Shown: positions 11,615 through 23,883 of the stretch, piece by piece
How the letters are laid out: each line of letters opens with the position of its first letter
Position numbering within the stretch: the stretch's first letter is position 1
Origin: Triangularia verruculosa
Lineage: Eukaryota > Ascomycota > Sordariomycetes > Sordariales > Podosporaceae
DNA: 64,000 bases
Assembly (NCBI GenBank): GCA_033296885.1
Contig: MU863918.1
Coordinates: 124,001-188,000, forward strand
Direction: 5' to 3'
Notes under the pieces: generated by a model
What the model saw: only the letters and a program-made list of their open reading frames with translations
Told to the model about the DNA's origin: nothing
Databases searched by the model: none
Translations under genes and position numbers: made by a program

Positions 11615-12290
11615 ATGCAACAATTCTTTACTCGGGTCAGGTCAGGGCGGACGGTGCTGGTTTGATGGTCTCATTGCTACGGTGTTCATGGGAAAAGGGC
11701 TGCATGCCATACATATACAGCCCGGGTTTTGGCTGTCTCTGTGCTTAGGGCTGCTTTCGACTCTGGAATGAGGTTCGCAAATGGAAATGGACTTCAGGCT
11801 GCTTTTTCACTGGGGAGTAGTGGGATTTATTATTTGCGTGACTCCCCCATAGCTGCGGGAGGTCTTCAGCGCCCCATTGCTGAGCCGCTAGACGAAGAGA
11901 CGGAATTCAGCACAAAGTTCGCCCAATGTTTTGGTGTTTTATGAGGACTTATGGGTCTTTCGAGTTTTTATGATAATCTGTGCGGTTTTTAAACTGGGAC
12001 AGAGGGCGTTGGGAGATGGCAGAGGAATCCAAAATATTCAATGATTGCGGTGCTGTCTCCCCTTCTCCAACGCCGAAGTGTCTTGTGCTTGTGTTGCCCA
12101 GCCCACGTCTTTGTGACCCCTGCAAGTGACGTCGAGCTCCGCCCAGATTATTTCCAATCGAGGGAAGCTCTCCTCTAGATCTAGATCTTTGCAACCGCCT
12201 CTAACAACGGCACAACATACAACAGCCCCAACACCCCGCACCACATCCGAACCGTTGCGCAAAGTACAAAACTCAGAGTTTCTGTTCAAA
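11615..12290. other. Intergenic spacer eL34 / NDUFAF3-like
   Basis: Contains the 3' UTR of eL34 and the promoter and leader of the complex I assembly factor gene. A minus-strand open frame at 12038-12715 mostly overlaps the next gene and is a shadow. Nothing else supported. Confidence 0.5.
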
Positions 12291-13076
12291 ATGGCATCGT
12301 TGTCACCCTCAATACTCCTCTCCGCCCCCGCGCGAAGGCTCACCACCCTCCGTCGCATAGCCACCAGCTCCAGACCATCCCTCACCTTCCAAACAGCCTT
12401 AAGGATATCCGCCGCCGCCGCGCCCTTCTCCTCCTCCCGCAGCCTCAGAAAAGACCCCCCCCTAGCGCACAACAACGAGCCAGTCCCTACCTCTGCGCCC
12501 ACGACCGACTTCTCCAGCCTAGACGTCCTAGGCAACACCCCCGTCCCATCGACCTCGATCGACATCTGCCACCACGACGGCTTCTCCCTCAACTCAGGAG
12601 TGCAAATCACCAACGGCAGCGGGGCCCTACTAGTCGGCGGAGAAGCATTCGAGTGGAAGCCCTGGGCAACAAAAGACGGGGGCGAGGGCAGAAGAAAGAA
12701 GATGATCAACAGCAAGTGGCAGTGGGAGATTGACCCGGAGAGTCTGGGGGTGCTGAGAGTTATTTGGCCTCGACCAGGTAAAAAGTTCCCATTTTACAGA
12801 CACATACACACATACACTGAGAACAAAAAATAAAACTTGAGAACGAGGGGGAAAAAAAAACTAATATAATATGGTACAGATTTATTAATTCTGGGGGTGG
12901 GCAGGTTCAACCGCCCTATCAGTCCCAAAACCAGACAGGCCATCAGCGACATGGGCATGAGGGTCGAGGTGCTCGACTCGAGGAACGCCGCGAGCCAGTA
13001 TAATCTGCTGGCGACGGAGAGGGGGATGGAGGATGTGGCTGCTGCGCTGGTGCCGATTGGGTTTGAGGATGAGTAG
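12291..13076 (+). CDS. Mitochondrial complex I assembly factor, NDUFAF3 family (DUF498)
   Basis: Exons 12291-12777 and 12880-13076 give 227 residues. The N-terminal ~60 residues are rich in Ser, Ala, Leu and Arg and lack acids, as expected for a mitochondrial presequence. The remainder shows the NDUFAF3/AAMDC fold pattern: YDG-like start (HHDGFSLNSGV), a hydrophobic DLLILGVGRFNRPISP segment straddling the intron, and a late ALNTYN-like stretch (SRNAASQYNLLATE). The family helps assemble the Q-module of respiratory complex I in the matrix. A canonical Puf3-type element lies 113 nt past the stop. A (TA)n run lies just before that element. Confidence 0.9.
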
Positions 13077-13887
13077 TGGTAAAAGAGAATATGGAACTGA
13101 ACAACGGGCGGGGGGAGGGGCTCACGAAAATGGTCAAAAGATAGGACGGGAAATCAAAGCAAGCAGTCTGTACGATATATATATATATGTAAATACGTGA
13201 CGATACCAATTGGTGGAGAGCGAAGGTCTCTTATCCAGGTCACATCAAAGATCGAGTACAAAGACACCACACCACACCCTCGACATACCCACATACAACA
13301 CCCATACTCTTTGTACATGAATATCACCTGTTCCACACAGTACTACTCCGGACCCTCCGGTTGCATGTACACATTCTGCCATCATTCAAGCACAGCTCAG
13401 CCAGGATATCCATCGCTCTTTCTGCCCCACGTGCTAAAACCAGTGGCAAGAATCAAGGTGGAGTGTCTTCTCCTTCCTCAGAGCGCAATGTGTCAACATC
13501 ACCGAAAAGCTGACTCTCACATACACTCAACACGAGCTCAGAGGCCAAAACTATGCCGTAATAATATCCATTTTGTCTAAAACCTCTTCGGTATCAACGG
13601 ATACTATATACAGCATCCAAAACCACCCACCCAGCCCTAAACCCACCCACCAGGGTATTTCCCATGATTTATACACCTATTTGACATTATGAAGCTTTTG
13701 CCATCATGATACAGCGCAGTCCTAAGCGCCCCTCCCCTTTTGGAAAACCCTGTATAACCCCGTGTCTTTTTTGATAGCCGATGACGAAAGTGACCAACGA
13801 AAAACGTGTGAAGATGCAATCGCTAATCGCATCGCTACCGCAAAAAAAGAGAAGAAAGTCATGATGTGTCATTGTCACCCATCACGC
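13077..13887. other. Convergent 3' region, NDUFAF3-like / C9-methyltransferase
   Basis: Holds the 3' UTRs of the two convergent genes. It includes a short TA repeat at about 13174-13188, the Puf3-type motif at 13189-13196, and A/C-rich sequence up to 13690. Short open frames are without recognisable domains. Confidence 0.5.
13189..13196 (+). promoter_or_regulatory. Puf3-type 3'-UTR element
   Basis: The eight bases TGTAAATA lie 113 nt downstream of the stop of the mitochondrial complex I assembly factor gene, on the coding strand. UGUANAUA is the Pumilio/Puf3 recognition sequence, and Puf3 in ascomycetes binds messages for mitochondrial proteins (established). I saw no other exact TGTAAATA in the window. 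Its location in the mature 3' UTR is inferred. Confidence 0.5.
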
Positions 13888-15682
13888 TTAGTTGGCAGGA
13901 ACCTGGGGAAACTCGGAAGCCTCGCGAGCAGCCCACTTGGAAAGGTCAGCCTTGGTGTTGGCCAAGGCAGCGTGGAGGCCAAGCTGAGAAGTAGTGCCCT
14001 CGATGCGGTGGAAGCCGTTGTCGTTCTTGTGGAGAACAATCTGGTAGCAAGTGGCGGAACCCTGGCGAGAGATGATGGTAGAGTAGGCAAGGAAGAACTC
14101 CCAGATCTGCAATTTGCATGTTAGCGATGTATACCGATGGAAAAGACTGGTGATCATAAACTTACGCGGAACCATCTCTTGCCGTACTTGGCAACAACCT
14201 TGTCCTGGTTGGACATCCAGTTTCTGTACCATCTCCAAAGAGTACCAGAGTAGTGAACACCAATGGTATCAACACTCTTGACCTCGAAGCCAGCACCCTC
14301 ACACCTGTCGATGAACCAGCCGAGAGGAGTAGAAGCATCAGCACCGGGGAAGATGTACTTGTTCATGAAAAGACCCCAGATAAGATCCTCAAACTGCCAG
14401 TGCTTACGGAGACCAGCGATTTGCAAGAAGAAAACACCATCGTCCTCGAGCATGTTATGAACCTGCTTCAGGAAACCGTGGAAGTGACGGACACCGACGT
14501 GCTCAGCCATCTCCAAGCAGGTAATCTTGTTGTAACCACCCTGGGGGACAGGGATATCACGGTAATCCATGCACAGAATCTTGCTCTGCTCCTCAGGAAT
14601 GCCAGCGCTGCGCAGCGCCTTGTTGCCCCAGGCAGTTTGGTTGCGGCCGAGAGTAATACCGGTAGTCTTAGCGCCATAGTTGACACTGGCGAAGCGGGCA
14701 AGGGTGCCCCAACCGCAGCCGATGTCAAGAAGCTTCTCATCCTCCTTGAGGTTAATCTTCTCGCAGACAATAGCAAGCTTGTTGTCCTGGAGCTGCTCCA
14801 AGGACTCCTCCTTGTTGATGTCGGCAATGATACCAGAAGTGTAGATCATACGCGGGCCAAGGAACCAGCCGTAGAAGTCATCACCGCGGTCGTAGTGGTC
14901 ACGGACCTGCTCCTCATCTGTTGAACGAACAAGTTAGAAAAGGCTGTGGGATGGAGCCAATTGGAGGAAACGTACCCTGAGAACGAGTGTGCATGATGAC
15001 CTCGGGAATCATGCCGGTGAAGAAGAACTTGATCAGGCTGTAGGTGAAACGGAAGCTAGCCCAGTCGTGGCGGTACTCGAGGACCTCGAGGCAGTCACCG
15101 TTGAAGTCAACCTCGCCATCGAAGTACATCTCATGGAAGGTCTCCATGGGGATCTTGTTCTTGCCAGCATACTTGGCCTTGTCCTCGGGCTTCTTGAAGG
15201 TGAGGTAGTGCTCGACGGGGCGACCGGGGAACTTGGCCTTCTCATTCTTGCGGGGAGCAAGGGTAGAGGTGGCCAGCCAGAAGGCAGAGATGATGGGCGC
15301 GGAGGTGATAAGGGCGAAGAAGATGGTTGTCTTCAAGCCACCGCCGACCTTGTATGAGAAGTACCAAGGGACAACGAACAAGATCGAAAAGAGGCCATAG
15401 TTCGAGAAGGAGTCTGTACCGGCGCCATCGGCGGGGAGAGGGGCATTCTTGATGGTTGGGTACTAGAGAGGGATGCAAACACGTTAGAAGCTGTTGTTTG
15501 GGTTCGTCCCGAGTCAATTGGGACCAATTGGTTCGGATGAACCGGCTAGCAGGTTGTCAACTCACGGATGTGGTGCGGACACCGCAATCCTCAGACTTCT
15601 CGAAGGTGAAGGGACCGGCCTCGGGAGTCTCGACAAACTTAAAGTTGAGGCCGGTGCCGTTGGCGGCGTCTGGTTTCGACAT
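13888..15682 (-). CDS. Sphingolipid C9-methyltransferase (CFA synthase-like)
   Basis: Transfers a methyl group from S-adenosylmethionine to C9 of the long-chain base of fungal glucosylceramides (family knowledge); acts at an internal membrane. Exons (5' to 3' on the minus strand): 15682-15566, 15462-14976, 14917-14166, 14106-13888; 524 residues, standard for the family. Two hydrophobic segments at about 60-76 and 83-104 anchor the N-terminus. The SAM-binding glycine motif DIGCGWG is at 266-272, followed by further CFA-synthase features (CLEMAEHVG, then a Trp/Phe-rich C-terminal half). The frame is intact throughout. It converges with the NDUFAF3-like gene. The long open frame on the opposite strand at 14253-14924 is a codon-bias shadow. 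Confidence 0.95.
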
Positions 15683-18599
15683 GTTTGCAACAGCTGCAGC
15701 AGCTGCAGTCCGGAGTCCAATGAGTGCAGTTGGACAGGTGGACTGGTGACTGTTGTGCGGGCAGTGAAGAAGGAAGTTCGGGAGGAGAAGTTGTGGGAGC
15801 TTTGTCCACAACGCGGCTTAGTTTGTAGTTTTTGACAGGCCAGGAGAAAGGAGGTGCCCAGCCCAGCAGAGAGGACCCCCTGGGCCTTTTGGCGGTGAGA
15901 AGCGAGCTGGCGACGCTGTGGGGTGTTTTCTGGGGTGTCCGCTACGTCTTGGCACGGCAGACAAATCTCCAAATCTCAGCAATCTCGCAGCCGTTTTGTT
16001 CCCCCCTGGCATCACGTCTCTTCTCCTCGCCAGCACATCTCTTGCATCCTGGTTGGCCGAAGCTCTGGCCAGAGGAACAAGCATTTTCAGCTTCTTGGCC
16101 CCGTTTGTTAACCGTTTCTTAAACTCACCACCATCTCGACAAGGTTGCTGCCACCAACCCTGTCTGTGGCCTGTTCCCCGTTGAGGTGCATCAAAATTTC
16201 CACGTCATCTGGTTTGGCTCAACAGTCCCAACAATCCCATCCTGGGAGGAGCATGCACTGAAACACCAATCTGGACAGACCGTGCGCCTCCTGTTACTCG
16301 GGAGGGCTCGGGAGTTGCATGTGATTGTTATATCTACATGCTGTTGGCGAAACAAGCCAGTATCGAGACAATATAATACTCTGAACAGAGAATTGGCATG
16401 GCAAATAAGCCAGTGTGCAATGATCCATACGTTGAAACATAGCCAATACGTATGAGGATAGCTTAGAAGCTTGTGAAAAACCCTTAGGCCTTTAAAGATA
16501 ATCACAGGGTTTTCCCGGGCAGTTAATGGACCTTCTAAGGCAGTCAGCAGTGTAGGCCCTTCGAATACAACAAGTCTTCACAATCGTTCATAGGGCTCTA
16601 AACACGGCCAGAAAGCCCTGAAAAGTACCAGGCAACATGAGTATGGGCGTGGAGATGTTCCTAAGCTATACACTTGATACTCGGGCAGCCAGGAGTCAAA
16701 TTCATGTTTTGAAGGAACCACTATAATTTCGAACCAAATGACAGGGTGAGATCTCCTCGTCCTGAACAAGCAACTTGGCCATGAACACCTTGTCCCGTTG
16801 CTTCTAATGTCCCCTCATATCTATAACAACCGCAGTATGGGCTTCTGCTGAGAGCGGCGTCACAACTGGACCCAGTACGTCATCTTGAAACAATATACTC
16901 TCGCAGATAGACATCAATACCATCCTCGAGGGGGAAGAGGGGTTGGCTAAATGATTATATCTGCGCGCTATTGTGGGTGTGTATTCAACTGGAGGCCTGG
17001 GAGACTAGAGTCAAGCGGATTCATAGCACGTCAGTGACGTTCGTGGCTGGGTGTTAATCCAGTCACATCACTGTGAGCACCAAGAGCAACCTTGAATCTA
17101 GTTTCAGGTTGCTGGTTCATACTCGATCTTGTTGCATTCAAGCACATGTTGTCCATGTGACGTGAGATCACAACCCAAGAGCTACATACGTATCTATGCT
17201 CCTCTTGCTATTGTAGCCACCCACGTTTGATCGTAGAAATTATCTAGTTATGGCTAGCCATGACCTGATAGCTGAGTCTGGCGTAGGTAAATATCACTCT
17301 TTAATGATATGATAGATACGTCCCCCATGACACACAGTCAAATTCTTCTCCCAACTCAACGGCCGAAATAACACATGCTACCATTCCCATACACCATGGT
17401 ATATATACAATGACAATCGGCATCAACACATGGCACCGCCACCCGGCAGCATATCCTACCTACCTCCCCTAGAAAATATCACAGCAAGTCAAGAAACCAG
17501 CTATAGTAATCATAGCAACCCACTACTCATATCTTATCTCACCTTCCCCCTTACAAGCCCACATCGTCTCTTAATCCTACTTGCCACTGACCTCCCAATA
17601 GTTTTGTTATCACAGAAAAGCATCACAAGATTTCACTCGGTCCATTCACAAGTACCTTCACAAGCGAAACACTTCGCTACTTACACGAGAGAAGGAGCAC
17701 GATTCCACCCAGTTACACCTAGTCACACAAGACAGAAGCCGAGACATCACGGTGAATGAACTAAACACAGAAGACACCACTTCTTCCGCAGTCCATCTCT
17801 TAGGATTGAGATACACACATCGGAAACACAGAGCAATCCAGGAACCACCAAAAGCAAAGCATGTTGAATTCAGGGGGGAAATGTGCTGTAGTGTGTGTGA
17901 CATGACATAATGGTATAAAGACAGGAAGTACAAAGTGTGTAGAGCAAAAGAGAGAAAAGCCAAATGCGTTAATGCCTGCCTGCCTGACTGTCTTTCCCGT
18001 CCTACACTCTTTGCGTTGGCTGTCTGTGTTAATCTCCTTCTGCCTGTTTGTCCCTCCACCCTTTCCACGTTCCGTGTCTACTTGCTTCCCCATCCTCCTA
18101 TCACACCACTACCCACTTCGCCTGTTCGCTCGTTTCCTGCTCCTCGTAAAATCTTCTTCCCCACTTCCCTCTTCTGGATGTTGTAATAGTTAGATGGCTG
18201 GGTTGCCGCAAGCGTTTTGTAGTCAACAACGGAGTGTAGTTCTGTATACCTCACGCCGTCCATTCGGGCGTACCAGCTCGTTGTGAAGGTAGAGGAAGGG
18301 CCGGAGCAAGACGTTATGGTTTTGGGCGTTTGGCTGTCAATCTCAGCTTTTGCAGTATGCCTGACTGGTCGTTTGGGCGCGTTCGAGGTCTTAGTCGGTA
18401 CGGCTGACGGATTGATTTGGACGTATCGAGCCCTCAAAGCGCGGCTGATTGGTGAGAAACTATGTCCCGTGATATTCTCATCCAAAGAGACCCCCTGTCA
18501 TGATCTAGTATGTAGAAAACTCCAACGCCACACCCTACCCAGCGCATAGTCCACGTCTGCACCCTTTTATCCAACCTGTGACTCGCCACATTGGTAAGA
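15683..18599. other. 2.9 kb gene-poor interval
   Basis: Contains the methyltransferase promoter at the left and the YAK1 3' region at the right. Between about 16180 and 17650 the sequence is relatively AT- and TpA-rich, with no recognisable coding sequence. It could be a degraded repeat or plain spacer. No tRNA-like A/B box pair was found. Confidence 0.45.
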
Positions 18600-21550
18600 T
18601 CAATGCCACGGGCTTTGATTGTTTCCCATAAAGCCTTCCTCCAGCGTTCTCTCTTCCAAATTGCGGATGAAGTTGCGTCCAGGCTGCTGTTGCGCACGAC
18701 TGCCTCTCCTGCCTGTCCTGGTTGATGGACCACCCTGATCCATGCCCACTAGGCCATCAGGAGGTGGTGGATAATAAGCAGGGCTTGGCTGCAATCGAAT
18801 TGGCTGGCTTGGATCGAGATGGCTGGCCACTCTTTGGATGGCAGCTGGAATACCACTTTGTTGTTGTTCCATGGTCGAGGCACGGGCCCTGGGCTGCTGT
18901 TGACGGTTTTGTTGCGAGTACATATTGGCCTGGGGAATACCGCCAGCGGCATAGTTCGCTGGTGGCATCTGAGCAGGAGGTTGCTGCACGCCCATTTGAC
19001 CATATCCGCTCGGTTGGCTGGCGTATGCTGGTGGCGCACCGGTATGCGACCCGCTGGGAGAGTACATGTTGTTATTGGAGTACAAAGGTGGCTGCTGTGG
19101 GTGCACCGGTTGCTGATACTGTGCGGCACCCATAGAGCCATACGCTCCTTGGGCCGCTGTGCTGGCCTGCGCTTGAGCCTGCGCCTGTTGAGCCCGCTGC
19201 TTGCTCAAAGCTTCGGCCTGAATTTGTTGCGTCGTGCCTGGAGCCGGCGACCTATTCAGGGCGCTCGATTTGAGGTTCATTGGTGGCACAAACTGGCCGG
19301 TGTACTTTTGTTGGGTGATGAATGGGTGGAGCTTCGCTTGCTGCGGTGACCATCTCTCGAGTGGATTGATTGTCAAGAGACCCCTTACAAAGTCAATGAA
19401 TGCGATGCGGTTGTTCATCTCTGTAGATACCGAGTTAGCTCCTCTTCTTTGCCAAGTGAATGTCTTTCAACGTACCTCTGTCGATCTCCGACTGCTTCAT
19501 GTTCTTCCGCGGCATCGGGTACGATTTGATGATCTCAGGCAAGGTATTGGCCTGGAAATACTTCTTGCTGGGCTGTTCCTTGGTGTTGTGCTCCCGAGAA
19601 TACTGCTCCATGCTCTTCAGGTGATATGTTCGCCTGCCGAAATCATCTTGTCTCTTCTCAAAGAAATCACCAGCTTGCTTGCCCACTTCAATCATCCAGT
19701 TTGGTGGGTTTCCAAGCATCTCCACGATCCGCGAAACCTGGTTGTACTCGGAGGATCCTGGGAACAGGGGCAGACCCAGGAACAGCTCGACCACGATGCA
19801 CCCCAAAGACCACATATCGATGGCTGACGAGTATGGCAGGCCGAGCAGAACCTCGGGAGACCGATAGAAACGCGACTGGATGTAGGTGTAAACAGTCTGG
19901 CGTTCGTCGCAGGCGGACCCAAAGTCGATAATCTTGATAATCGGGCTTTCGAGGTTTTTGAGAAGGATATTTTCGGGTTTGAGATCGCAATGAATCAGCC
20001 GCGCCTTGTTGAGCAGCGTGAGCCCATTAAGCAGCTGCTGCGCAAAGACTCGTACCAGCGTGGTGCTCAATCCTCGGAATTGGTTCTGTTTGATGAGTTC
20101 GTACAAGTTGACACTCAAAAGCTCAAAGACCAGGCACAGATGCTGTCTGTGGATGAATGTATCCTTGAGCCGGAGTAGATGGTGGTCGTCGTTCTTGTCG
20201 AGCTTCGTATTGAGCTGCCAGCAGCGATCAGTATGCCATATCAGCTCAACGGGATGAGATTAACCTACCAAATCAAGCACAGACACCTCCATCATACTTT
20301 GGTTGAAGTAGGCGGTGCGGTTCTTGATCACCTTGACGGCAACGACCTCTTGGGTCTTCAGGTTCTGACATTTGACGACCTGACCGAAGGTACCCTGACC
20401 AAGGACATCCAAGATCAGATAGCGGTTCCTGACCCCCGTTGTTAGTTTCATGCCCCCGCAGCAATTCTCGTAGATCGCCAAACGTACTTGTGTCCGGCTT
20501 CTTCGGAGCCCAGAATGTCATTGACATATAGGATATAGTCGCTATCCTCGTTATCGAAACCGTCGTTCTTCACGCCTTTGCTCGGCTTCGTCAGGACACG
20601 GCGGGGGTTCCGTGCCGAGGAGTACTTGAAACTAGGATTGCAAATCTGGTAGGTTGCTGGAAGGTGCGCCGTGAGAGCTTGGAGAGGCTGTCGACAGATG
20701 TTAGTATATATGTCACCGGTAAGATTCCAGAAAATTGGCAGTTTGAACGTACACTGATGAAACCTCCTTCAGGATTTGCTCTTCGGAATGGAGGTTGCGC
20801 GCTGATCTTGGGTTTCAAGTCAGATGGTCCTCGGACTTTCCTGAATTCGGGCACCGGGCCCTTGTCGTGCAATTGCATGGCTGGCTGAGGGGCACGTTTG
20901 GGGGACTTGGGATCCATGTACGATCCATCCAGGGATGAGATGTTATTCGATGGAGAGTAGTTGTCTGGCATGGAAGAGTAAGGGTTTAAAGGAGGTAGCT
21001 GAGAGGCGGTTTGTCGACTACTGCTATAGTACGGATTCTGCGGGGCAAAGTCCGACGACCGGGTCGGCGACTGTCGCTGCTGGGGCTGCGAATACTGGCT
21101 ACCTCCGGCTGGCTTGGAGCCGTATGGTGAGGTAGGAGACAACACCTCCATCGGGGAGTATCGTTGCGCAGCGGCCGAGGGCTCTTGCTGCAAGTTCGCG
21201 GCTCGTCCACCAGAGAGGTGGTGGGAATGATGGGGGCGCAGGGGATACTTGACGCTCGAATTCATGCCAGAGTAGCCATCATGGGCATCCGGCATGGCAA
21301 CGTCTCCATTGCCGTCGCGAAGCTGGGGGCTGGTCATGGGCGACGAAGTAGACGATGATGCCGCCTGCTGTTGCTGTTGTTGTTGCGGGTTTAAGCCGCC
21401 CTGGTAATTGTCATACTTGAAGCCGGCTGGAGGTTGCGCCGCGGGCTGTCCATTGCTGGAGTACTCTCTGGGCGCCATCTGGTTGGTGCCGTTGTATCGT
21501 CGTGAGCCGCCAGCGCCAGTCGGCTCGGTGTATGACTGCCACTGCTCCAT
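18600..21550 (-). CDS. YAK1: Yak1 protein kinase (DYRK family)
   Basis: Dual-specificity Tyr-regulated kinase that restrains growth and promotes stress responses downstream of PKA/TOR (established for Yak1). Exons on the minus strand: 21550-20753, 20687-20488, 20428-20269, 20214-19476, 19420-18600; 905 residues. A Gln/Pro/Ser-rich N-terminal region contains a polyglutamine run near residue 60. The kinase domain begins at about 334 with glycine loop LGQGTFGQV, catalytic Lys365 (AVKVIK), HCDLKPEN at 461-468 (the Cys in HCD is typical of DYRKs), DFG at 483-485 and the activation-loop YTY at 495-497. A long Gln/Ala/Pro-rich tail follows. Start chosen at MEQWQSYTEP; the preceding in-frame codon run has only a GTG. 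Confidence 0.96.
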
Positions 21551-23883
21551 GGCTGCGAACACCTCGAGATGTTTCGCTCCGAGTGCGTTGCGTCGTCGTT
21601 TGCGATGCGATGTTGGAGTTGCTTGTGTCGCAGAGGGTTTGGGGCCTTGGGCTCGAAAGTGGGAGGGGGGACCCGCTCAGCGACGGCGGAGGCGGGTCGC
21701 TGTCGAGCCAAGCAACCAAGGTCTCAGGGATGGAGCCGTTCCCAGCACGACCTGAGCTTGGAGCCTAGGTCACAACGGGGCAGGGCCGCTTGGGAAGTCT
21801 TGTTTGCGCAAGCTAGGAGAAGCGGGAAGAGCACAGAAAGAAGAAGGAAAATGGGTGTGGGAAATACCTAGGACGACGGGTCAGGATCTCATTGTGCCAA
21901 AGGTACCTCCACTGTGGTTTTTTGAAGGGGGGGGTGAAAGAGCTGGATTACCTTGAGGTCGGTGGGAGCGGGAAGGTTTGGGAGCAACAACCACGCACTG
22001 CACCAGCCACGGCACCACACGATTTTGCCCGTGTCACGTCAGCGCCAAAAGAAGGTAACATACACAAAGTGATGGCAAGCTTTGGGCTGCGTGCTGGGCA
22101 GTCCCTGACGACGTAGTCGACTTTCTTACTTGTCTTGTTACTGTTTGGAGAATGCTATTTCGGTCGCATTTGCGACAAAAAAGCCTTTATCTCGTTCTAT
22201 GTATCTGCAGCCGTTTCAGGTCTCGTAGGTCTTTGGCACACACATGCCACACACGGCACAACAAGATGAGGCCCATGCTGAATACCACCCAATACGCGCC
22301 GAGGGGCAAACCTTGCACTCATCTAGCATTTAAATGTTACCGTATTACGACACTTTTCACGATACTCAGGCCGACTTTGTAGAAAACGAAAAGTCCATAA
22401 TTGGATAGCTTTCGGCAAAGGTCGCATTTTGACAATGGGCAATGCATTGCGAGAGTGTTGTGCGAATTTAATCCCGGTATTGAAGCAAAACTATGTTGCC
22501 AAACTTGGACGGGGATGCAGCCATTCATTCAAACTTCCACGCCACTCGACAAACCAGGATGCTCTTTGATTCTCGGTATGATGGAAAGTACGAATGGGGA
22601 ATATGTCAATCTACCTATTATATCAGTGACGGCCCTCTTCCATGATAACTTACAGTGGTTGTGATTCGGGGCTGGTGAGTCTCTTTCCAATAGAAGTGGG
22701 ACGAAAACGCGCAATGCATTGAATATGCAGCATGTGCATCACCGTTCGGGTTCGCCGTCAACTGAAAAGACGGCACTGGGCCACCGGTCTCCATTGGGGA
22801 TCAATCTGGAGGTCAATGTCAGCAGCTGGTGGTGTTGGGCATCAACTTATCAACCCCATGTCTCAACGCCCCTTCAAGCAGTAGCAGAAGTCAGCATAGC
22901 CGCCCGTCTCTCGCAGCAGTCAAGCAATCGTCCGGCCCAGAAAAAAATCTTTCCCCTGCTGCTTGCATGCATTGGCTATCAAGCCAGTGGTGAGCCAATC
23001 GTATGCATGCCGCACCAGTTAACCAATCAAGATCCGCTCTGCTTCACACAGATATCACCACTTCGTACTTCTCACAACTCGGGAGAGGAAATGTTTGGTA
23101 GAAGGAAAAGGGGAATCATCGACTTTCCAATTCGTGACCCTCGTAGGGATTGCCCATTTGCCCGTGTGTCCAGGCCCTAACACCGTTTTCTTACAATCTC
23201 CCTGTTTCCCTCCATCCCAGCCCCACTCCAGTGCATTCCATCCGACATTAAAGATGTCCGGCCGGTTTGTGGGACCTGCCAGGAAAATAGACATACAGGA
23301 AACTGGCCAAGCGACTCCACGGCCACCTTCAAACGGAGCAACTATACCAAAATGTCGTGTCTCATCAGGTTCAAGAGCAATGAGAAAGTCGGGAGCCAGC
23401 CAAGGAAAGTGCTCAACAATATTGCTCCGATGCGGTATCCAGAGCAACGAAGAAGAAAAAGAACAGGTCAGATCATTGTGAGAGGCGTTAGTCAGATCAA
23501 AAGCAGAGAGAGAACCAAGCTACAAAAAATCCGAGAAGAAACGTCAAGAATCAAAATCAAAAAGATCAACAAAGGTAAATCGTGATGTCAAAGATCACCA
23601 GCAAGAGAGAAGAGAAAATAGAGAAAAACGCATTTGAAAAACGAGAAGAGTAACGCATTCGAGGAGAGGAAGAAACGCAATAACAGGCCCCAAATCCCAA
23701 AACCCATATTCCCGAAATATCCACCCGAGTGGTTCATCGTTCAGATGCTCTTCAAATCGCATGATAAACGTTTCGGCGTGAAGTCATCCGCCCACGCCCC
23801 AAGACCCTCTGAGAGGAAGGAAAGGAAAGAGACTTCGAAACTCTTCCACCACGGCATCTCTGGAATCGACGGAGTCGGGATTC
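21551..23883. other. YAK1 upstream region and PUB1 3' region
   Basis: Both flanking genes are on the minus strand, so this holds the YAK1 promoter and leader (from 21551) and the 3' UTR of PUB1 (A-rich sequence at about 23440-23660). Open frames such as 22719-23180 have no recognisable features and no splice-supported extension. No RNA gene seen. Confidence 0.5.

Noticed and set aside
12038..12715. 225-codon minus-strand frame over the NDUFAF3-like gene
   Set aside because: The plus-strand gene has a family match and a phased intron; the antisense frame has neither.
14253..14924. 223-codon open frame antisense to the C9-methyltransferase
   Set aside because: Shadow of codon-biased coding sequence; no recognisable features.
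22719..23180. 153-codon frame between YAK1 and PUB1
   Set aside because: No recognisable motif and no neighbouring exon that extends it.
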